Assembly: GCF_900292035.1 (NCBI RefSeq)
Contig: NZ_OMPO01000001.1
Location: 1,681,192-1,745,191, forward strand
From: Blastococcus sp. Marseille-P5729
GTDB taxonomy: Bacteria; Actinomycetota; Actinomycetes; Mycobacteriales; Antricoccaceae
Length of the DNA stretch: 64,000 nucleotides
Reading direction: 5' to 3'
Each line of letters opens with the position of its first letter. Position 1 is the stretch's first letter. Shown one piece after another: positions 1 through 9,297 of the stretch. A program made the position numbers and the translations under genes. Under the pieces are notes generated by a model. The model made no database searches. It had not been told where the DNA came from and worked only from the letters and a program-made list of their open reading frames with translations.

Positions 1-722
1 CCGGTCCACCAGCCGGTCAGCAGGATGATGCCGAGCAGGATCAGCATGATGCCGCCGATCTTCATCAGTGCGCCGGCGTGCCGGCGGGCGAACCCCGAGG
101 CCTTCATTGCCCAACCGAACCCGGCCGCGATAAGGATGAACGGTAGACCTAGCCCGAGGCTGTACAGCGCGGTCAGGAACGCACCGCGCCCGGCGCTGCC
201 CTCTTGGTAGGACAGGGTGAGGATCGCGGTCAGTGTGGGCCCGATGCAGGGGATCCAGCCGATCGCGAAGAACGCGCCCAGCAGCGGGGCGCCGACCAGG
301 CCGGCGGCCGGTAGCTTGTGGAAGCGCCATTCGCGCTGCATCCAGGGCAGCTTGCCGAGGAACGCGATCCCCATCAGGATGATCAGCACGCCCATCACCT
401 GGGTGATGGGCTCCTCGTACTGCCGTAGCACGGAGCCGGCCTGGCCGAACAGGGCGCCGTACGAGACGAACACGGCGGCGAACCCGGCCACGAACAGCGC
501 CGCGCCGAGGATCACCCGCCGCCGGGCGGGGCTGTCGCGCGCGGCCACCTCGGTGGCGGACTCGCCCGCGACGGACGTGACGTAGGAGAGGTAGCCGGGC
601 ACCAACGGCAGTACGCACGGCGAGGCGAAGCTGACCAGCCCCGCGGCGATCGCCAGCAGGCTGGCCAGCAGCAGCGAGCCGGAGGTGACGGTTCCCTCGA
701 TCGAGGAGGCGAGGGTGGTCAT
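1..722 (-). CDS. ccdA: Cytochrome c biogenesis protein CcdA, C-terminus cut by window edge
   Basis: Polytopic membrane protein of the DsbD/CcdA family, which passes reducing electrons from cytoplasmic thioredoxin to extracytoplasmic thiol proteins. At least 240 residues are present and the frame runs off the left edge. Start ATG at 722, overlapping the TlpA stop as ATGA. The conserved first-helix motif SFASPCVLPLVPGYLSYV lies at about residues 31-48 with redox Cys36, and the partner Cys is in the later motif GWIPCIGPTL. Several hydrophobic segments are visible. The overlap with the TlpA-like gene makes a thiol-redox pair, suited either to cytochrome c maturation or, next to a multicopper oxidase, to keeping copper-site cysteines reduced. 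The second role is inference. Confidence 0.93.
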   Translation of the reverse strand, partial: MTTLASSIEGTVTSGSLLLASLLAIAAGLVSFASPCVLPLVPGYLSYVTSVAGESATEVAARDSPARRRVILGAALFVAGFAAVFVSYGALFGQAGSVLRQYEEPITQVMGVLIILMGIAFLGKLPWMQREWRFHKLPAAGLVGAPLLGAFFAIGWIPCIGPTLTAILTLSYQEGSAGRGAFLTALYSLGLGLPFILIAAGFGWAMKASGFARRHAGALMKIGGIMLILLGIILLTGWWT

Positions 723-1303
723 TCGGCGAGCAGTTTCTCGATGGTGTCGGTCAGAGATTCCAGGTCGACGACCGAGACGTACGCCGCGGCGACCTTGCCG
801 TCGGCGTCGATCACCACCGTGGACGGGATCGCGGCCAGCGGGTAGCCGTTGAGCTGCAGCGCGATCTTGGCGCTCGGGTCGAAGATGCTCGGGTAGGTCA
901 TCCCGACCTGCTGGCTGAACGTCTGGCCTTGTCCTTTGGTGTCGCGGACCAGGACGCCGATCATCTGCACGCCCTGCGGCTGGTAGGTCTGGTAGATCTG
1001 CTGCAGGTCCGGCGCTTCGACGCGGCACGGCGCGCACCAGGAGGCCCAGAAGTTCATCACCACGATGCTGCCTTTGTGCTCGTCGAGCTCGAACTTCTCC
1101 CCATCGAGCAGCTCCCCGGTGATGTTCGGCGCGTCCTGCCGCTCGTTGGCGGCGATCACCTCCCCGGCGGGGGTGCCCTCGACAAACCGGAACTCGCTAC
1201 CGGTCTGCTTGGGGGCGTCGGTGCTGGCGGTGCAGCCGGCCACCAGCACGGTGGCGAGCAGCACCGCGGCCGCTGTGATGAGTCGGCCTACGACCGGGCT
1301 CAT
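719..1303 (-). CDS. TlpA/ResA-like thioredoxin-fold lipoprotein
   Basis: 194-residue membrane-anchored thiol-disulfide oxidoreductase. The N-terminus is a signal peptide with a lipobox ending LVAGC, so it should be lipidated on the outer face of the membrane. The thioredoxin active site is in [15 protein letters not shown] (CxxC = CAPC), followed by a cis-Pro region around [11 protein letters not shown]. It ends in an ATGA overlap with ccdA, so CcdA is the probable electron donor. By family knowledge ResA/TlpA proteins reduce apocytochrome c or Cu-site cysteines of oxidases. The substrate is not visible from sequence. Confidence 0.92.
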   Translation of the reverse strand: MSPVVGRLITAAAVLLATVLVAGCTASTDAPKQTGSEFRFVEGTPAGEVIAANERQDAPNITGELLDGEKFELDEHKGSIVVMNFWASWCAPCRVEAPDLQQIYQTYQPQGVQMIGVLVRDTKGQGQTFSQQVGMTYPSIFDPSAKIALQLNGYPLAAIPSTVVIDADGKVAAAYVSVVDLESLTDTIEKLLAE

Positions 1304-1360
1304 GTTCTCACTCCTGTTCGGGTGTCATACGCGCGGCGATGCAGTTCGCCGCGGCGTCAG

Positions 1361-2485
1361 CTAGGTTCCGGGGCGGTTGGCTGCCGGTAGCCGGAGGATG
1401 AAGGTGGCGCCGTGCGGGTCGGCGGAGTCGAGCGCGTGCAGGCTGCCGCCGTGCGATTCGGCGATCCCGCGAGCGATGGTGAGCCCGACTCCTGATCCTC
1501 GACCGTCGGCGTGGCGTGCGGTATCGCCTCGGTAGAAGCGTTCGAAGACGCGTTCGAGCTGATCGGCCGAGATGCCCTCGCCGGTGTCGCGCACAGTGAT
1601 CGCAACGTGCCCGTTGGAGCGGGCCACACTGAGGGTTACCGTTCCGTGCGGTGGGGTGTGTCGCAGCGCGTTGGACAGCAGGTTCTCCAGCAGCTGCCCG
1701 AGTCGTTGCGGGTCGCCGGTCACGTGGGCTGGATGGCCGCTGCCGGGCGGCTCGATGAGAAGGGCGACGTCTTTGTCCTCGAAGGCGCTGCGGGCCGAGT
1801 CTGCGGTGGTCTGGACGAGGGTGTTCACATCGACGAGCGCGAGGCGCAGGTTGAGCCGGTGCTCTTCTGCTCGAGAGACCTCGCTGAGGTCGTTGGCGAG
1901 CCTGCAGAGCCGGTCGAGCTGGGACCGGAAGATGCGCAGCGAGTCGGTGTCCCAGGTGCTCACGCCGTCCTCGAGCCCTTCCAGGCGGGCGGTGAGGGTG
2001 GCCAGGGGGGTGCGCAGCTCGTGCGCGATATCCGTCAGGAGTCGACGTCGTGTCGTCTCGGTCTGTTCGATCTGCAGCGCCATGTCGTTGAATGCTCGGC
2101 CGAGCGCGTCGATCTCGGCGCCGTGGCCGGTCTCCGCGACCTGCACGTCGGGCTGGCCGTCGGCCACGGCGTTGGCGGCCCGGCCCAGCGCGTGCAGCGG
2201 TCGGGTGATGCGCTTGGTGACGTACCAGGTCACCCCGACGGCCAGGACCAGCGCGGTCAGCAGCGCCGTGCTCAGCGAGATCAGGCTCGAGGAGGCGTAG
2301 GCCTCGTCGATGTGCCGGAGGGTGGCGTCCTCGAGGTGGCCGGCTTGGACGAGGTGGGCGTGGAACAGCTGGGGGCCCAGCAGCGCGGCGACCAGGCCGG
2401 CGGCCAGCACTCCGGCGGACAGCACGACGGTCTGGGCGATGAACAGCCGCCCGCCTATCCCCCTCGTGAGCCGCGGCCTGCTCAT
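1361..2485 (-). CDS. Sensor histidine kinase
   Basis: 374-residue two-component sensor. Two transmembrane segments (about 13-36 and 68-88) enclose a short extracytoplasmic loop, followed by a HAMP linker ([11 protein letters not shown]). HisKA carries the H-box HELRTPL with phospho-acceptor His155. HATPase_c has an N-box ([13 protein letters not shown]), DTGEGI and GSGVGLTI. The start overlaps the response regulator stop by 4 bases, so the two are co-translated. The small sensor loop and the adjacent copper genes suggest a metal or envelope stress sensor of the CusS/CopS kind, but the signal is not shown by sequence. Confidence 0.95.
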   Translation of the reverse strand: MSRPRLTRGIGGRLFIAQTVVLSAGVLAAGLVAALLGPQLFHAHLVQAGHLEDATLRHIDEAYASSSLISLSTALLTALVLAVGVTWYVTKRITRPLHALGRAANAVADGQPDVQVAETGHGAEIDALGRAFNDMALQIEQTETTRRRLLTDIAHELRTPLATLTARLEGLEDGVSTWDTDSLRIFRSQLDRLCRLANDLSEVSRAEEHRLNLRLALVDVNTLVQTTADSARSAFEDKDVALLIEPPGSGHPAHVTGDPQRLGQLLENLLSNALRHTPPHGTVTLSVARSNGHVAITVRDTGEGISADQLERVFERFYRGDTARHADGRGSGVGLTIARGIAESHGGSLHALDSADPHGATFILRLPAANRPGT

Positions 2486-3207
2486 CGAGCGACCATGCGG
2501 TAGCCCACACCGCGCACCGTCTCGATATACCGCGGCTCGGCAGCATCGTCGGCGAGCTTCCGGCGCAGGTTGGCGATGTGCACGTCGACCACGTGCACGT
2601 TCCCGACCCAGCCGACATCCCAGATCTCGTCGAGCAGCTGCCGACGGGTGTGGACCGCGGATGGTCGGGCGCTGAGTGCGGCCAACAGGTCGAACTCCGT
2701 GCGCGTCAGCTCGAGGGGCGCGTTGTCCAGGAGGACTCGATGACCGCTCACATCGATGAGGAGATCACCGAACTGCCGCGGCTGTGCCGCGTCGAGTTCG
2801 CGGTGCTGGGCGCGGGGTCGCCGCAGGACCGCCTGCACGCGGGCCACGAGCTCGCGAAGGCTGAAGGGCTTGGTGATGTAGTCGTCCGCGCCCACCGACA
2901 GCCCGATGATCTTGTCCACTTCGTCGTCGCGGGCGGTGACCATTAGCACGTAGCAGTCCGAGAAGGTGCGGATCTGGCGGCAGACCTCCACGCCGTCCAG
3001 ACCCGGCAGGCCCAGGTCGAGCATCACCACGTCCGGGGCCAGCCGCCGCGCGGCCTGGACCCCGTCGGGGCCGGTGCGTACGACGTGCGCGAGGAGCCCG
3101 GCGCGCTGCAGGTACGTCTTGATCATGTCGGCAAGGTCGGCTTCATCCTCGATGATCAGCACGCTCGCCGCGGTCGCATGGGTGGTCACGGCGCCATCAT
3201 CCGTCAC
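2482..3207 (-). CDS. OmpR/PhoB-family response regulator
   Basis: 241 residues: an N-terminal receiver domain (acidic pocket IIEDEAD, phospho-acceptor Asp64 in VMLDLGLPG, Lys in ITKPFSLRE) and a C-terminal winged-helix DNA-binding domain (about 145-241, ending RYIETVRGVGYRMV). The start is GTG; another GTG 18 bases downstream would also give a complete receiver. It overlaps the kinase gene by 4 bases. It is divergent from the SHOCT-multicopper oxidase genes across about 95 bp, the natural place for its operator, though I cannot identify one. A copper-responsive CopR-like role is inferred from context. Confidence 0.95.
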   Translation of the reverse strand: MTDDGAVTTHATAASVLIIEDEADLADMIKTYLQRAGLLAHVVRTGPDGVQAARRLAPDVVMLDLGLPGLDGVEVCRQIRTFSDCYVLMVTARDDEVDKIIGLSVGADDYITKPFSLRELVARVQAVLRRPRAQHRELDAAQPRQFGDLLIDVSGHRVLLDNAPLELTRTEFDLLAALSARPSAVHTRRQLLDEIWDVGWVGNVHVVDVHIANLRRKLADDAAEPRYIETVRGVGYRMVAR

Positions 3208-3302
3208 GGGCCGGCCGAGGAGGCTCGGTCGCCTCGGGTCTTCATGAGATCTTGATCGTCCACCCGCTGTTCTCTTGACCTGACCGGTGGAGGGTGGTGG
3301 GC

Positions 3303-3563
3303 ATGATGGGAATGAACGGCACGGCCGGGTGGTGGGTGTGGGTGCTGATGGCCGCTGGGATCGCTGGGTTCTGGCTGCTGGTGTGGCTGCTGGTGCGCGA
3401 CGTCACAGGTGATCGCCCGCCTCGTGTCGCCGGAGATGTCGAGTCGCCGGGGCGGCCCGATCCGGCGCGGCTGCTGGATGAGCGTCTCGCGCGTGGTGAG
3501 GTCGACGTCGACGACTATCTGGATCGCCGTGGGCTGCTGCCCGACTACTCCACGAGTCGCTGA
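3303..3563 (+). CDS. Small SHOCT-domain membrane protein
   Basis: About 86 residues: one strong transmembrane helix (AGWWVWVLMAAGIAGFWLLV) and a C-terminal SHOCT motif (PARLLDERLARGEVDVDDYL). The ATG at 3303 is preferred because a GGAGG lies about 10 bases upstream; the frame is open from a GTG at 3294. It is first in a plus-strand run with the multicopper oxidase (12-base gap). SHOCT domains occur at the ends of many small proteins and are thought to mediate oligomerisation. Small SHOCT membrane proteins are common beside copper oxidases in Actinomycetota, but their job is unknown. Confidence 0.8.
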   Translation: MMGMNGTAGWWVWVLMAAGIAGFWLLVWLLVRDVTGDRPPRVAGDVESPGRPDPARLLDERLARGEVDVDDYLDRRGLLPDYSTSR

Positions 3564-3574
3564 CGATACCGACC

Positions 3575-5053
3575 GTGGCTGCTCCCTCCTCCCTGTCCCG
3601 TCGACGGTTCCTGGCCGGCAGTCTCACCGTCGCCGGGACTGCGGTACTGGCCGGTTGCACCGGCCGCGGTTCCGCCACGACTGCGGGGTCCTCGACGTCC
3701 TTCGGCACGCCGCCCCCGCTGGCGCCGAAGCCGGGCCAGAACGTCGTGGCCGCGACGCTGACCCCCACGGCCACGACGCTGGACCTCGGCGGCACCACGG
3801 TCAGCACCTGGGCGTACGGCGACGCCGCGCCCGGTCCGCTGATCCGCGCGTCGGCCGGTGACCTGCTGCGCGTGACGGTCGACAACCAGCTGTCGAGCGA
3901 CACCTCGGTGCACTGGCACGGCATTCGGCTGCGCAACGTGGCCGATGGGGTCCCCGGGGTGACCCAAGATCCGATCGCCGCGGGCGCGCAGTACATGTAC
4001 GAGTTCGAGGTCCCCGATCCCGGCACGTACTTCTTCCACCCGCACACCGGCGTCCAGCTGGACCGTGGCCTGTATGCGCCACTGATCATCGACGACCCAG
4101 CGGAGCCCGGCCAGTACGACGCGGAGTGGATCGTCGTGTTGGACGACTGGATCGACGGCACCGGAACCAGCCCCGACGACGTCCTGCAGGACCTCACCAA
4201 CGGCGCGGGGACATCCGGTGGGATGGGCGGGATGGGCCACGGGTCGATGAACATGGGTCCGGCGCCGTTCGGTGATGCCGGCGACGTGACGTACCCGTAC
4301 TACGTGATCAACGGGCGAAACCACACCGCGCCGAGCGTCTTTGAGGGCAGTCCGGGGCAGCGCGTGCGGATCCGGGTGATCAATGCCGCCTCGGACACGA
4401 TCTTCGCGGTAGCGCTCGGCGGGCACACTTTCCAGGTGACCCATTCAGATGGTTTCCCCGTCGAACCCGCCCAGACCGGCGCGTTCTACATCGGCATGGG
4501 CGAACGCTACGACGCGATCGTCACCCTCGGCGACGGCGTGTTCCCGCTCTATGCCGAGCCGTTCAACAAGACCGGCGCCGCCCTCGCGGTCGTGCGCACG
4601 GCCGCCGGGGACGCACCGACGGTCTCGGCTCGGCCCGGTGAGCTGTCTGGTGACGTGCTGCTGGGTTCGGACCTCACGCCGGCAGAGTCCGCCCTGCTAC
4701 CGACCCAGACGCCGGACCGCGAGCTCGACCTGTCGCTGAACGGGCAGATGCAGCCGTATCAGTGGGGCATGAACGGCGCGGTGTTCGGGGAGAACGAGCC
4801 GCTCATCGTCGCAGAGGGCGAGCGGGTCAGGATCAGGATCGTGAATATGACGATGATGGCGCACCCGATCCACCTGCACGGGCACACCTTCGCACTCACC
4901 AGCAGCGGGCTGCGCAAGGACACGGTCCTGCTCGCGCCGATGGAGTCCCGAACCATCGATCTGGACGCCGACAACGCCGGTGACTGGGCCCTGCACTGTC
5001 ACAACATTTATCACGCAGAGGCCGGAATGATGACTCTGCTCAACTACGGATGA
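3575..5053 (+). CDS. Multicopper oxidase, Tat-exported lipoprotein
   Basis: 492 residues, the normal length for a CueO/laccase-type oxidase. It starts at GTG with a Tat signal (SRRRFLAG) running into a lipobox (VLAGC), so it should be exported folded and lipid-anchored. All four copper-ligand blocks are present: HWHG, HPHTG, HPIHLHGHTF and HCHNIYHAEAGMM (type 1 His-Cys-His plus axial Met). A Met/Gly/His-rich stretch (GGMGGMGHGSMNMG) sits at about residue 213, as in cuprous oxidases where such segments bind Cu(I). Likely role: oxidation of Cu(I) to less toxic Cu(II) outside the membrane. The next gene overlaps it by ATGA. Confidence 0.95.
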   Translation: MAAPSSLSRRRFLAGSLTVAGTAVLAGCTGRGSATTAGSSTSFGTPPPLAPKPGQNVVAATLTPTATTLDLGGTTVSTWAYGDAAPGPLIRASAGDLLRVTVDNQLSSDTSVHWHGIRLRNVADGVPGVTQDPIAAGAQYMYEFEVPDPGTYFFHPHTGVQLDRGLYAPLIIDDPAEPGQYDAEWIVVLDDWIDGTGTSPDDVLQDLTNGAGTSGGMGGMGHGSMNMGPAPFGDAGDVTYPYYVINGRNHTAPSVFEGSPGQRVRIRVINAASDTIFAVALGGHTFQVTHSDGFPVEPAQTGAFYIGMGERYDAIVTLGDGVFPLYAEPFNKTGAALAVVRTAAGDAPTVSARPGELSGDVLLGSDLTPAESALLPTQTPDRELDLSLNGQMQPYQWGMNGAVFGENEPLIVAEGERVRIRIVNMTMMAHPIHLHGHTFALTSSGLRKDTVLLAPMESRTIDLDADNAGDWALHCHNIYHAEAGMMTLLNYG

Positions 5054-5910
5054 GGAACGTGCGACTACTACGTAAGGCAGCAGTATCCCTGGTCATGGTC
5101 GGGGCTGTGGGGCTGAGTGCCGCGTGCTCGGACCAAGGCGCGGCATCGGCTCCGGCGAGTACGGCGGCGGCGATTCCTGCGGGTACCCATGTCCACGCCG
5201 CTGTCCGTGACCCCGCCGATGGGACGTTGCTGGTCGCGACGCACACCGGCCTGTTCAAGAAGTCCGACGACGGCCTGACGTCGATCGGGCCGGTGGTGGA
5301 TCTGATGGGGTTCGCGGTCGCCTCCGACGGCACTTATTACGCCTCCGGGCACCCCGGCATGCAGACCGATCTGCCGCAGCCGCTGGGTCTGGTTCGGTCC
5401 ACCGACGGCGGTGCGACGTGGGAGGTGGTGTCGCGCGGCGGTGAGTCCGACTTCCATGCTCTGGCCGTGAGCGGCACGCAGGTGGTCGGCTTCGACGGTG
5501 CCCTGCGCCAGAGCCCCGACGGAAAGGAGTGGACGACCCTGGCCATCCCGCTGGAGCCGATCTCGCTCGCGTTCTCCCCCGATGGCTCTACCGTGCTGGC
5601 GTCCACCGGCACGACCGTGCTGAGGTCCGGTACCGACCTCGACACGTGGACCCCGATGAGCGCCGCGCCTGCCGCTGTGCTGGTGGCCTACGCCGACGCC
5701 GACACGATCATCGTGCTCGCCCAGGACGGCCGGCTGCATCAGAGCACCGATGCCGGCGCGACCTGGACCGCAGGCACCGCCGCGATCGCGGGGGCTAGCT
5801 CCCTGTCGGCCAGCCGCGTGGACGACACCACAGTCGAAGTGCTGCTGGGCTCGGGCAACGGCGTCCTGAGCACCACCGACCTCGGCGCGAGCACCACCGC
5901 GCTGGTCTAG
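5050..5910 (+). CDS. BNR/sortilin-like beta-propeller lipoprotein
   Basis: 286 residues. The N-terminal signal has a lipobox (VGLSAAC), so it is probably an outer-face lipoprotein. The rest is a series of BNR/Asp-box-like blades (RSTDGGATWE, QSPDGKEWTT, QSTDAGATWT), the fold of sialidases and sortilins. The family is often labelled a glycosyl hydrolase, but I see no sialidase catalytic set, so enzymatic activity is doubtful. The ATGA overlap with the multicopper oxidase argues for a shared complex or function, perhaps copper binding or oxidase assembly; that is inference. Confidence 0.82.
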   Translation: MRNVRLLRKAAVSLVMVGAVGLSAACSDQGAASAPASTAAAIPAGTHVHAAVRDPADGTLLVATHTGLFKKSDDGLTSIGPVVDLMGFAVASDGTYYASGHPGMQTDLPQPLGLVRSTDGGATWEVVSRGGESDFHALAVSGTQVVGFDGALRQSPDGKEWTTLAIPLEPISLAFSPDGSTVLASTGTTVLRSGTDLDTWTPMSAAPAAVLVAYADADTIIVLAQDGRLHQSTDAGATWTAGTAAIAGASSLSASRVDDTTVEVLLGSGNGVLSTTDLGASTTALV

Positions 5911-5953
5911 ACCCGTCACCAGCACCGAATCCTCCCAGAAATAGGAGAATCGC

Positions 5954-6523
5954 ATGAAGAAACTTGCTGCCCTCGTTCTGTTCCTACTCAGCGCGCTGCT
6001 CCTCGCAGCCTGCAGCAGCAGCGACGACAACGGCGCCGGGTCGGCGTCCACCGGCGAGGACACGCACAATGCCGCGGACGTCACGTTCGCGACCGGGATG
6101 ATCCCGCACCACGAGCAGGCGGTCGAGATGGCCGACATGGCCCTGCAGATGACACAGGATCCACAGATCACCGAGCTCGCGCAGCAGATCAAGGACGCTC
6201 AGCAGCCGGAGATCGACACGCTCACCGAGTGGCTGACCGCGTGGGGAGAGCCCTTGCCGGACGCCTCGTCGATGGGTGACCATTCCGGGATGTCCGGGAT
6301 GATGAGTGCTGAGGACATGGCGATGCTGGAGCAGTCCAGCGGGACCGAGTTCGACAAGATGTGGCTGCAGATGATGATCGAACACCACAAGGGAGCGGTC
6401 GAGATGGCTCAGACGCAGCAGGCCGACGGCAAGTACCCGCAGGCGCTGGAGATGTCCAAGCAGATCATCGCCAGCCAGCAGGAGGAGATCGACCAGATGC
6501 AGGAGCTGCTCAGCGCGCTGTAG
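5954..6523 (+). CDS. DUF305-family lipoprotein
   Basis: 189 residues with lipobox LLLAAC, then two four-helix-like halves with the DUF305 His/Met signatures: MIPHHEQAVEMADMAL near residue 50 and MIEHHKGAVEMAQ near residue 143. A Met-rich linker (MGDHSGMSGMMSAEDMAM) lies between them. DUF305 proteins are ferritin-like and recur in copper and silver resistance islands; the paired HH/M residues suggest extracytoplasmic Cu(I) binding. An AGGAG-like site precedes the ATG. It is the last gene of the plus-strand run that starts with the SHOCT gene and is followed by a strong terminator-like hairpin. Confidence 0.92.
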   Translation: MKKLAALVLFLLSALLLAACSSSDDNGAGSASTGEDTHNAADVTFATGMIPHHEQAVEMADMALQMTQDPQITELAQQIKDAQQPEIDTLTEWLTAWGEPLPDASSMGDHSGMSGMMSAEDMAMLEQSSGTEFDKMWLQMMIEHHKGAVEMAQTQQADGKYPQALEMSKQIIASQQEEIDQMQELLSAL

Positions 6524-6547
6524 CGGCTCCGGACTCCACGGGTGCGG

Positions 6548-6572
6548 TCCCGGCGTGTCATCCACGCCGGGA
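6548..6572. terminator. Hairpin terminator between convergent DUF305 and DoxX genes
   Basis: Stem with perfect 9-base arms CCCGGCGTG/CACGCCGGG (a tenth T-A pair closes it) and a 5-base loop, 25 bases after the DUF305 stop. There is no U-tract, as is common in high-GC Actinomycetota. It lies between convergent genes, so it may serve both. Confidence 0.6.
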
Positions 6573-6694
6573 TCGCGCCGTTCGTGGTGGCGTGTGCGCC
6601 GTGCGGTGTAGCGGGCCCGTCAGCGGTGTCAGGTGGCCGCGGTCTCGGGTGGGCTTGGGGTTCAGCGCAGCCAGCCGTTACCGACCTTGCCAGC

Positions 6695-7213
6695 TCACCA
6701 TCGACCCAGTCCCCAGGTGTCGCCGGCCAGCGTGACCGCGGAGAGGATCATTAACGCGGCCTCGACCCAGTGGGAGGTCGTGATCGGGTTGGTGCCGCCG
6801 ATCAGGGGCGGGAACTGTGAGAGCCACATGAAGCCCAGCAGCAGAGTGCCGGTGACTGCGGCAATCTTCAGACCGATCCCGAGCACCAGGGCTGTACCGA
6901 GACCGGCGAGGCCGATCATGAACAGCGAGTCCCCGAACGCGTTGAGGAACAGCGGCTGGAAGATTTCGTCGAGGGGCTCCTCGATGCCGCCGATGTAGCC
7001 CTGGGCGGGTGTTCCGCCGCGGACCCAGGCCCCGTCGGCGGGTGTGGAGAAGCCCAGTCCCAGCAGCTTGTCGATGAAGGCCCACAGAAAGATCCACCCG
7101 ATCAGCAGCCGGGCGGCGGCCAGAACCGCCCGCGCACTGGCCCGGGTGACGATCTCCTCGGCATACATCGGCTTGTTCGCGGGTGCCCGGCGCTCGTTCA
7201 GCTGTGTCGACAT
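6695..7213 (-). CDS. DoxX-family integral membrane protein
   Basis: 172 residues with four predicted transmembrane helices in the DoxX/TQO-small-subunit arrangement (AAARLLIGWIFLWAFIDKLL; FMIGLAGLGTALVLGIGLKI; AAVTGTLLLGFMWLSQFPPL; ALMILSAVTLAGDTW). The start ATG at 7213 has a good AGGAGA site 7 bases upstream; the longer upstream frame lacks coding character. DoxX proteins associate with quinone or thiosulfate oxidation and with oxidative-stress complexes at the membrane. Here it ends the minus-strand copper block, downstream of the interrupted GH65 gene. Confidence 0.85.
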   Translation of the reverse strand: MSTQLNERRAPANKPMYAEEIVTRASARAVLAAARLLIGWIFLWAFIDKLLGLGFSTPADGAWVRGGTPAQGYIGGIEEPLDEIFQPLFLNAFGDSLFMIGLAGLGTALVLGIGLKIAAVTGTLLLGFMWLSQFPPLIGGTNPITTSHWVEAALMILSAVTLAGDTWGLGRW

Positions 7214-7346
7214 TTCCTTCTCCTGCCTGCCTCGCGGTGCGCTCGAGCGATCTGGCGTCGACAGCTCCGCGGTGTGACCTGTCTTCTGCCAGCGTGGGGG
7301 CCGCGACGCGGCAGGGCAAGGTTCTTCACGTGACGTCATCGAACCC

Positions 7347-8315
7347 TCAACCGTCCTGCATGCGTCCGCGTCGCGGTGGCGCCCTGCCGGGGTCGGGGCG
7401 TGCCCGGTCTCTTTCCTGGCGATCGCCGAGCGGGTTGACCTGTTCGGGGTGCCAGGTATCGCCCTCGCGGTGGAAACGTCGTCGGGTGCCCGCCGTGAGG
7501 AAGGTTTCGTGGTCGCCGACGCGCAGGCGGACCTCGGGGCGGGCCACGCACGCTTCGGCGGTGACGGTAAGGGTGGTGCCCTCAATCGAGACGTGCAGGC
7601 GTTGGCCGTGGTGCTGCAGGCGCAGCCGTAGGGCGTGTAGTCCGGTCGGCAGGGCCGGGTCCAGGATGACGGTGGTGCCGTCGGTGCGCAGGCCGGCGAA
7701 GGATCGGGTGAGGATGTCGATGGTGCCGGCCATGGCGCCGAGGTGGATGCCCTCCCGCGTCGTGCCGCCCTGGGTGTCGTCCAGGTCCGCGGCGAGGGCC
7801 TCGCGGAAGGTGGCCCAGCCCTGGTCGGGGTTGAGGCGAGCGAGGACGGAGGCGTGCACGACCCGGCTGAGGGTCGAGCCGTGTGCGGTGCGCGCGAGGT
7901 AGTAGTCCACGGTGCGGGCCAGCGTCTGGTCGGTGGTGGGATAGCCGAGCCGGGTCAGTGTCTGCACCAGGCCGTCGGGGCCCAGGAGGTAGATGAGCAT
8001 CAGGACGTCGGCTTGTTTGGCGAGCTTGTACCGGTTGGTCGTGTCCCCTTCGGCCTCCAGGATGAGGTCCAGGCGCCCGATGTTGCCGTAGGTGCGTCGG
8101 TAGTGGTCCCAGTCGAGCTCGGTGAGGTTCTCGTAGCCGGCGAACTGGGTGATGACGCCGTCGGGGAGGAACGGCACGGTCAGGCGCCGGCTCATGTGCT
8201 CCCAGGCGGCCGGCTCCTGCGGGCGGATGCTAAGGCGGGCGTGCAGGTCGTCGCATTCGTGGCCGGCTACCGCGGCGAGGACGTCTGCGGCGCGTTCGCA
8301 TACCCAGGCGGTGAG
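7347..8315 (-). pseudogene. C-terminal part of HAD-GH65 sugar phosphorylase, cut off by IS insertion
   Basis: This is the 3' third of the gene whose 5' part lies at 9630-11711. Read leftward from the IS edge it encodes TAWVCERAADVLAAV, continuing directly the NAYTNVL that ends the 5' part, then the end of the (alpha/alpha)6 barrel and the GH65 C-terminal beta-sandwich (from about TDGTTVILDPALPTGLHALR). An internal ATG at 8195 could start a partial peptide, but it would lack the catalytic acid. With the 5' part the intact protein would be about 1015 residues. Confidence 0.88.
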
Positions 8316-8346
8316 TGTGGTTCCCCCCGAATCGTGGAGGGCTTCT

Positions 8347-9297
8347 CTATGCGGCTTCCCGGTCGGGGGCCGCGGTGTTCTCGTAATTGATCGGGCTCAT
8401 CATGCCCGCCGAGCTGTGCCGGCGTTCCTGGTTGTAGAACCCGTAGCACCAGTCCAGGACGACGGCCTGGGCCTGGCGGGTGTTCTCGAAGTCGTGGAGT
8501 GAGAGGACCTCCCACTCCAGTGAGCTGAAGAACGCCTCGGCGGCGGCATTGTCGAAACACGACCCGACGCGGCCCATCGATTGGCGGACCCCGAGCTTGC
8601 GACACAACTTGGTGTGCGAGTTCGCGGTGTAGGTCGAGCCGCGGTCGGTGTGAAAGATGACCCGCTGCGACTCGTCCTCACGCCAACCCTCACCGTTGAC
8701 TGCATCGACGCCGCCGCGAGCCGCGACGGCCATCTTGATCGCCGCGCACGCGAGCTCGGCATCAGGATGCAAGGACGTGGCTGCACCGAGTAGACGCCGT
8801 GAGTAGAGGTCGATCACGGTCGCCAGGTAGAGCTTCCCGGCCGCGGTCGGGATCTCCGTCATATCGCCCACCCAGCGGGCGTTCGGACGCTCCGCGGTGA
8901 AGTTCCGCTTGACCAGGTCGGGGAACTTCGGCGCGGTCTTGTCCTGCTTGGTGAGTCCGTTCCTGCGCTTGATCCGCCGTGCGACCAGGCCCTGGCGGCG
9001 CATCGAGCCAGCGACCGTCTTCTCGCTGACCTGCCAGCCGTCATCACGCAGATCGTGGGCCAGCCGCGGCGAGCCGTGCAGGCCTCGCTTCCTGGCGAAC
9101 ATCACCCGCACCGCCCGGTCGATGGTGTCGCGACGCCGATCCCGAGGCGTGTGCAGCCCACTGGCTGCGGAGGGCCCCGTGGCCCGGCTCAGCCACTTGT
9201 AGAACCACGCCATGCTGACGCCGAGCAGCAGACAGGTCACGGTGTGCGGCACTCGGTAGCCGGTCCTCTGGTCGGCGATGAAGCGTGCCACGCTCAC
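8347..9297 (-). CDS. IS3-family transposase OrfB (DDE integrase core)
   Basis: 316 residues from a GTG at 9297, which overlaps the orfA stop as GTGA and has GGAGG about 8 bases upstream; the frame is open further up, so a frameshift product with OrfA is also possible. An HTH_21-like segment precedes the rve core. DDE residues are visible in WVGDMTEIP, HTDRGSTYTA and AEAFFSSLEWE. It appears full length, so this copy may still be active. Confidence 0.93.
   Translation of the reverse strand: MSVARFIADQRTGYRVPHTVTCLLLGVSMAWFYKWLSRATGPSAASGLHTPRDRRRDTIDRAVRVMFARKRGLHGSPRLAHDLRDDGWQVSEKTVAGSMRRQGLVARRIKRRNGLTKQDKTAPKFPDLVKRNFTAERPNARWVGDMTEIPTAAGKLYLATVIDLYSRRLLGAATSLHPDAELACAAIKMAVAARGGVDAVNGEGWREDESQRVIFHTDRGSTYTANSHTKLCRKLGVRQSMGRVGSCFDNAAAEAFFSSLEWEVLSLHDFENTRQAQAVVLDWCYGFYNQERRHSSAGMMSPINYENTAAPDREAA

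Noticed and set aside
1308-2618. Long Arg/Pro-rich minus-strand frame over the histidine kinase
   Set aside because: It is an out-of-frame shadow of the kinase, which shows full HisKA and HATPase motifs.
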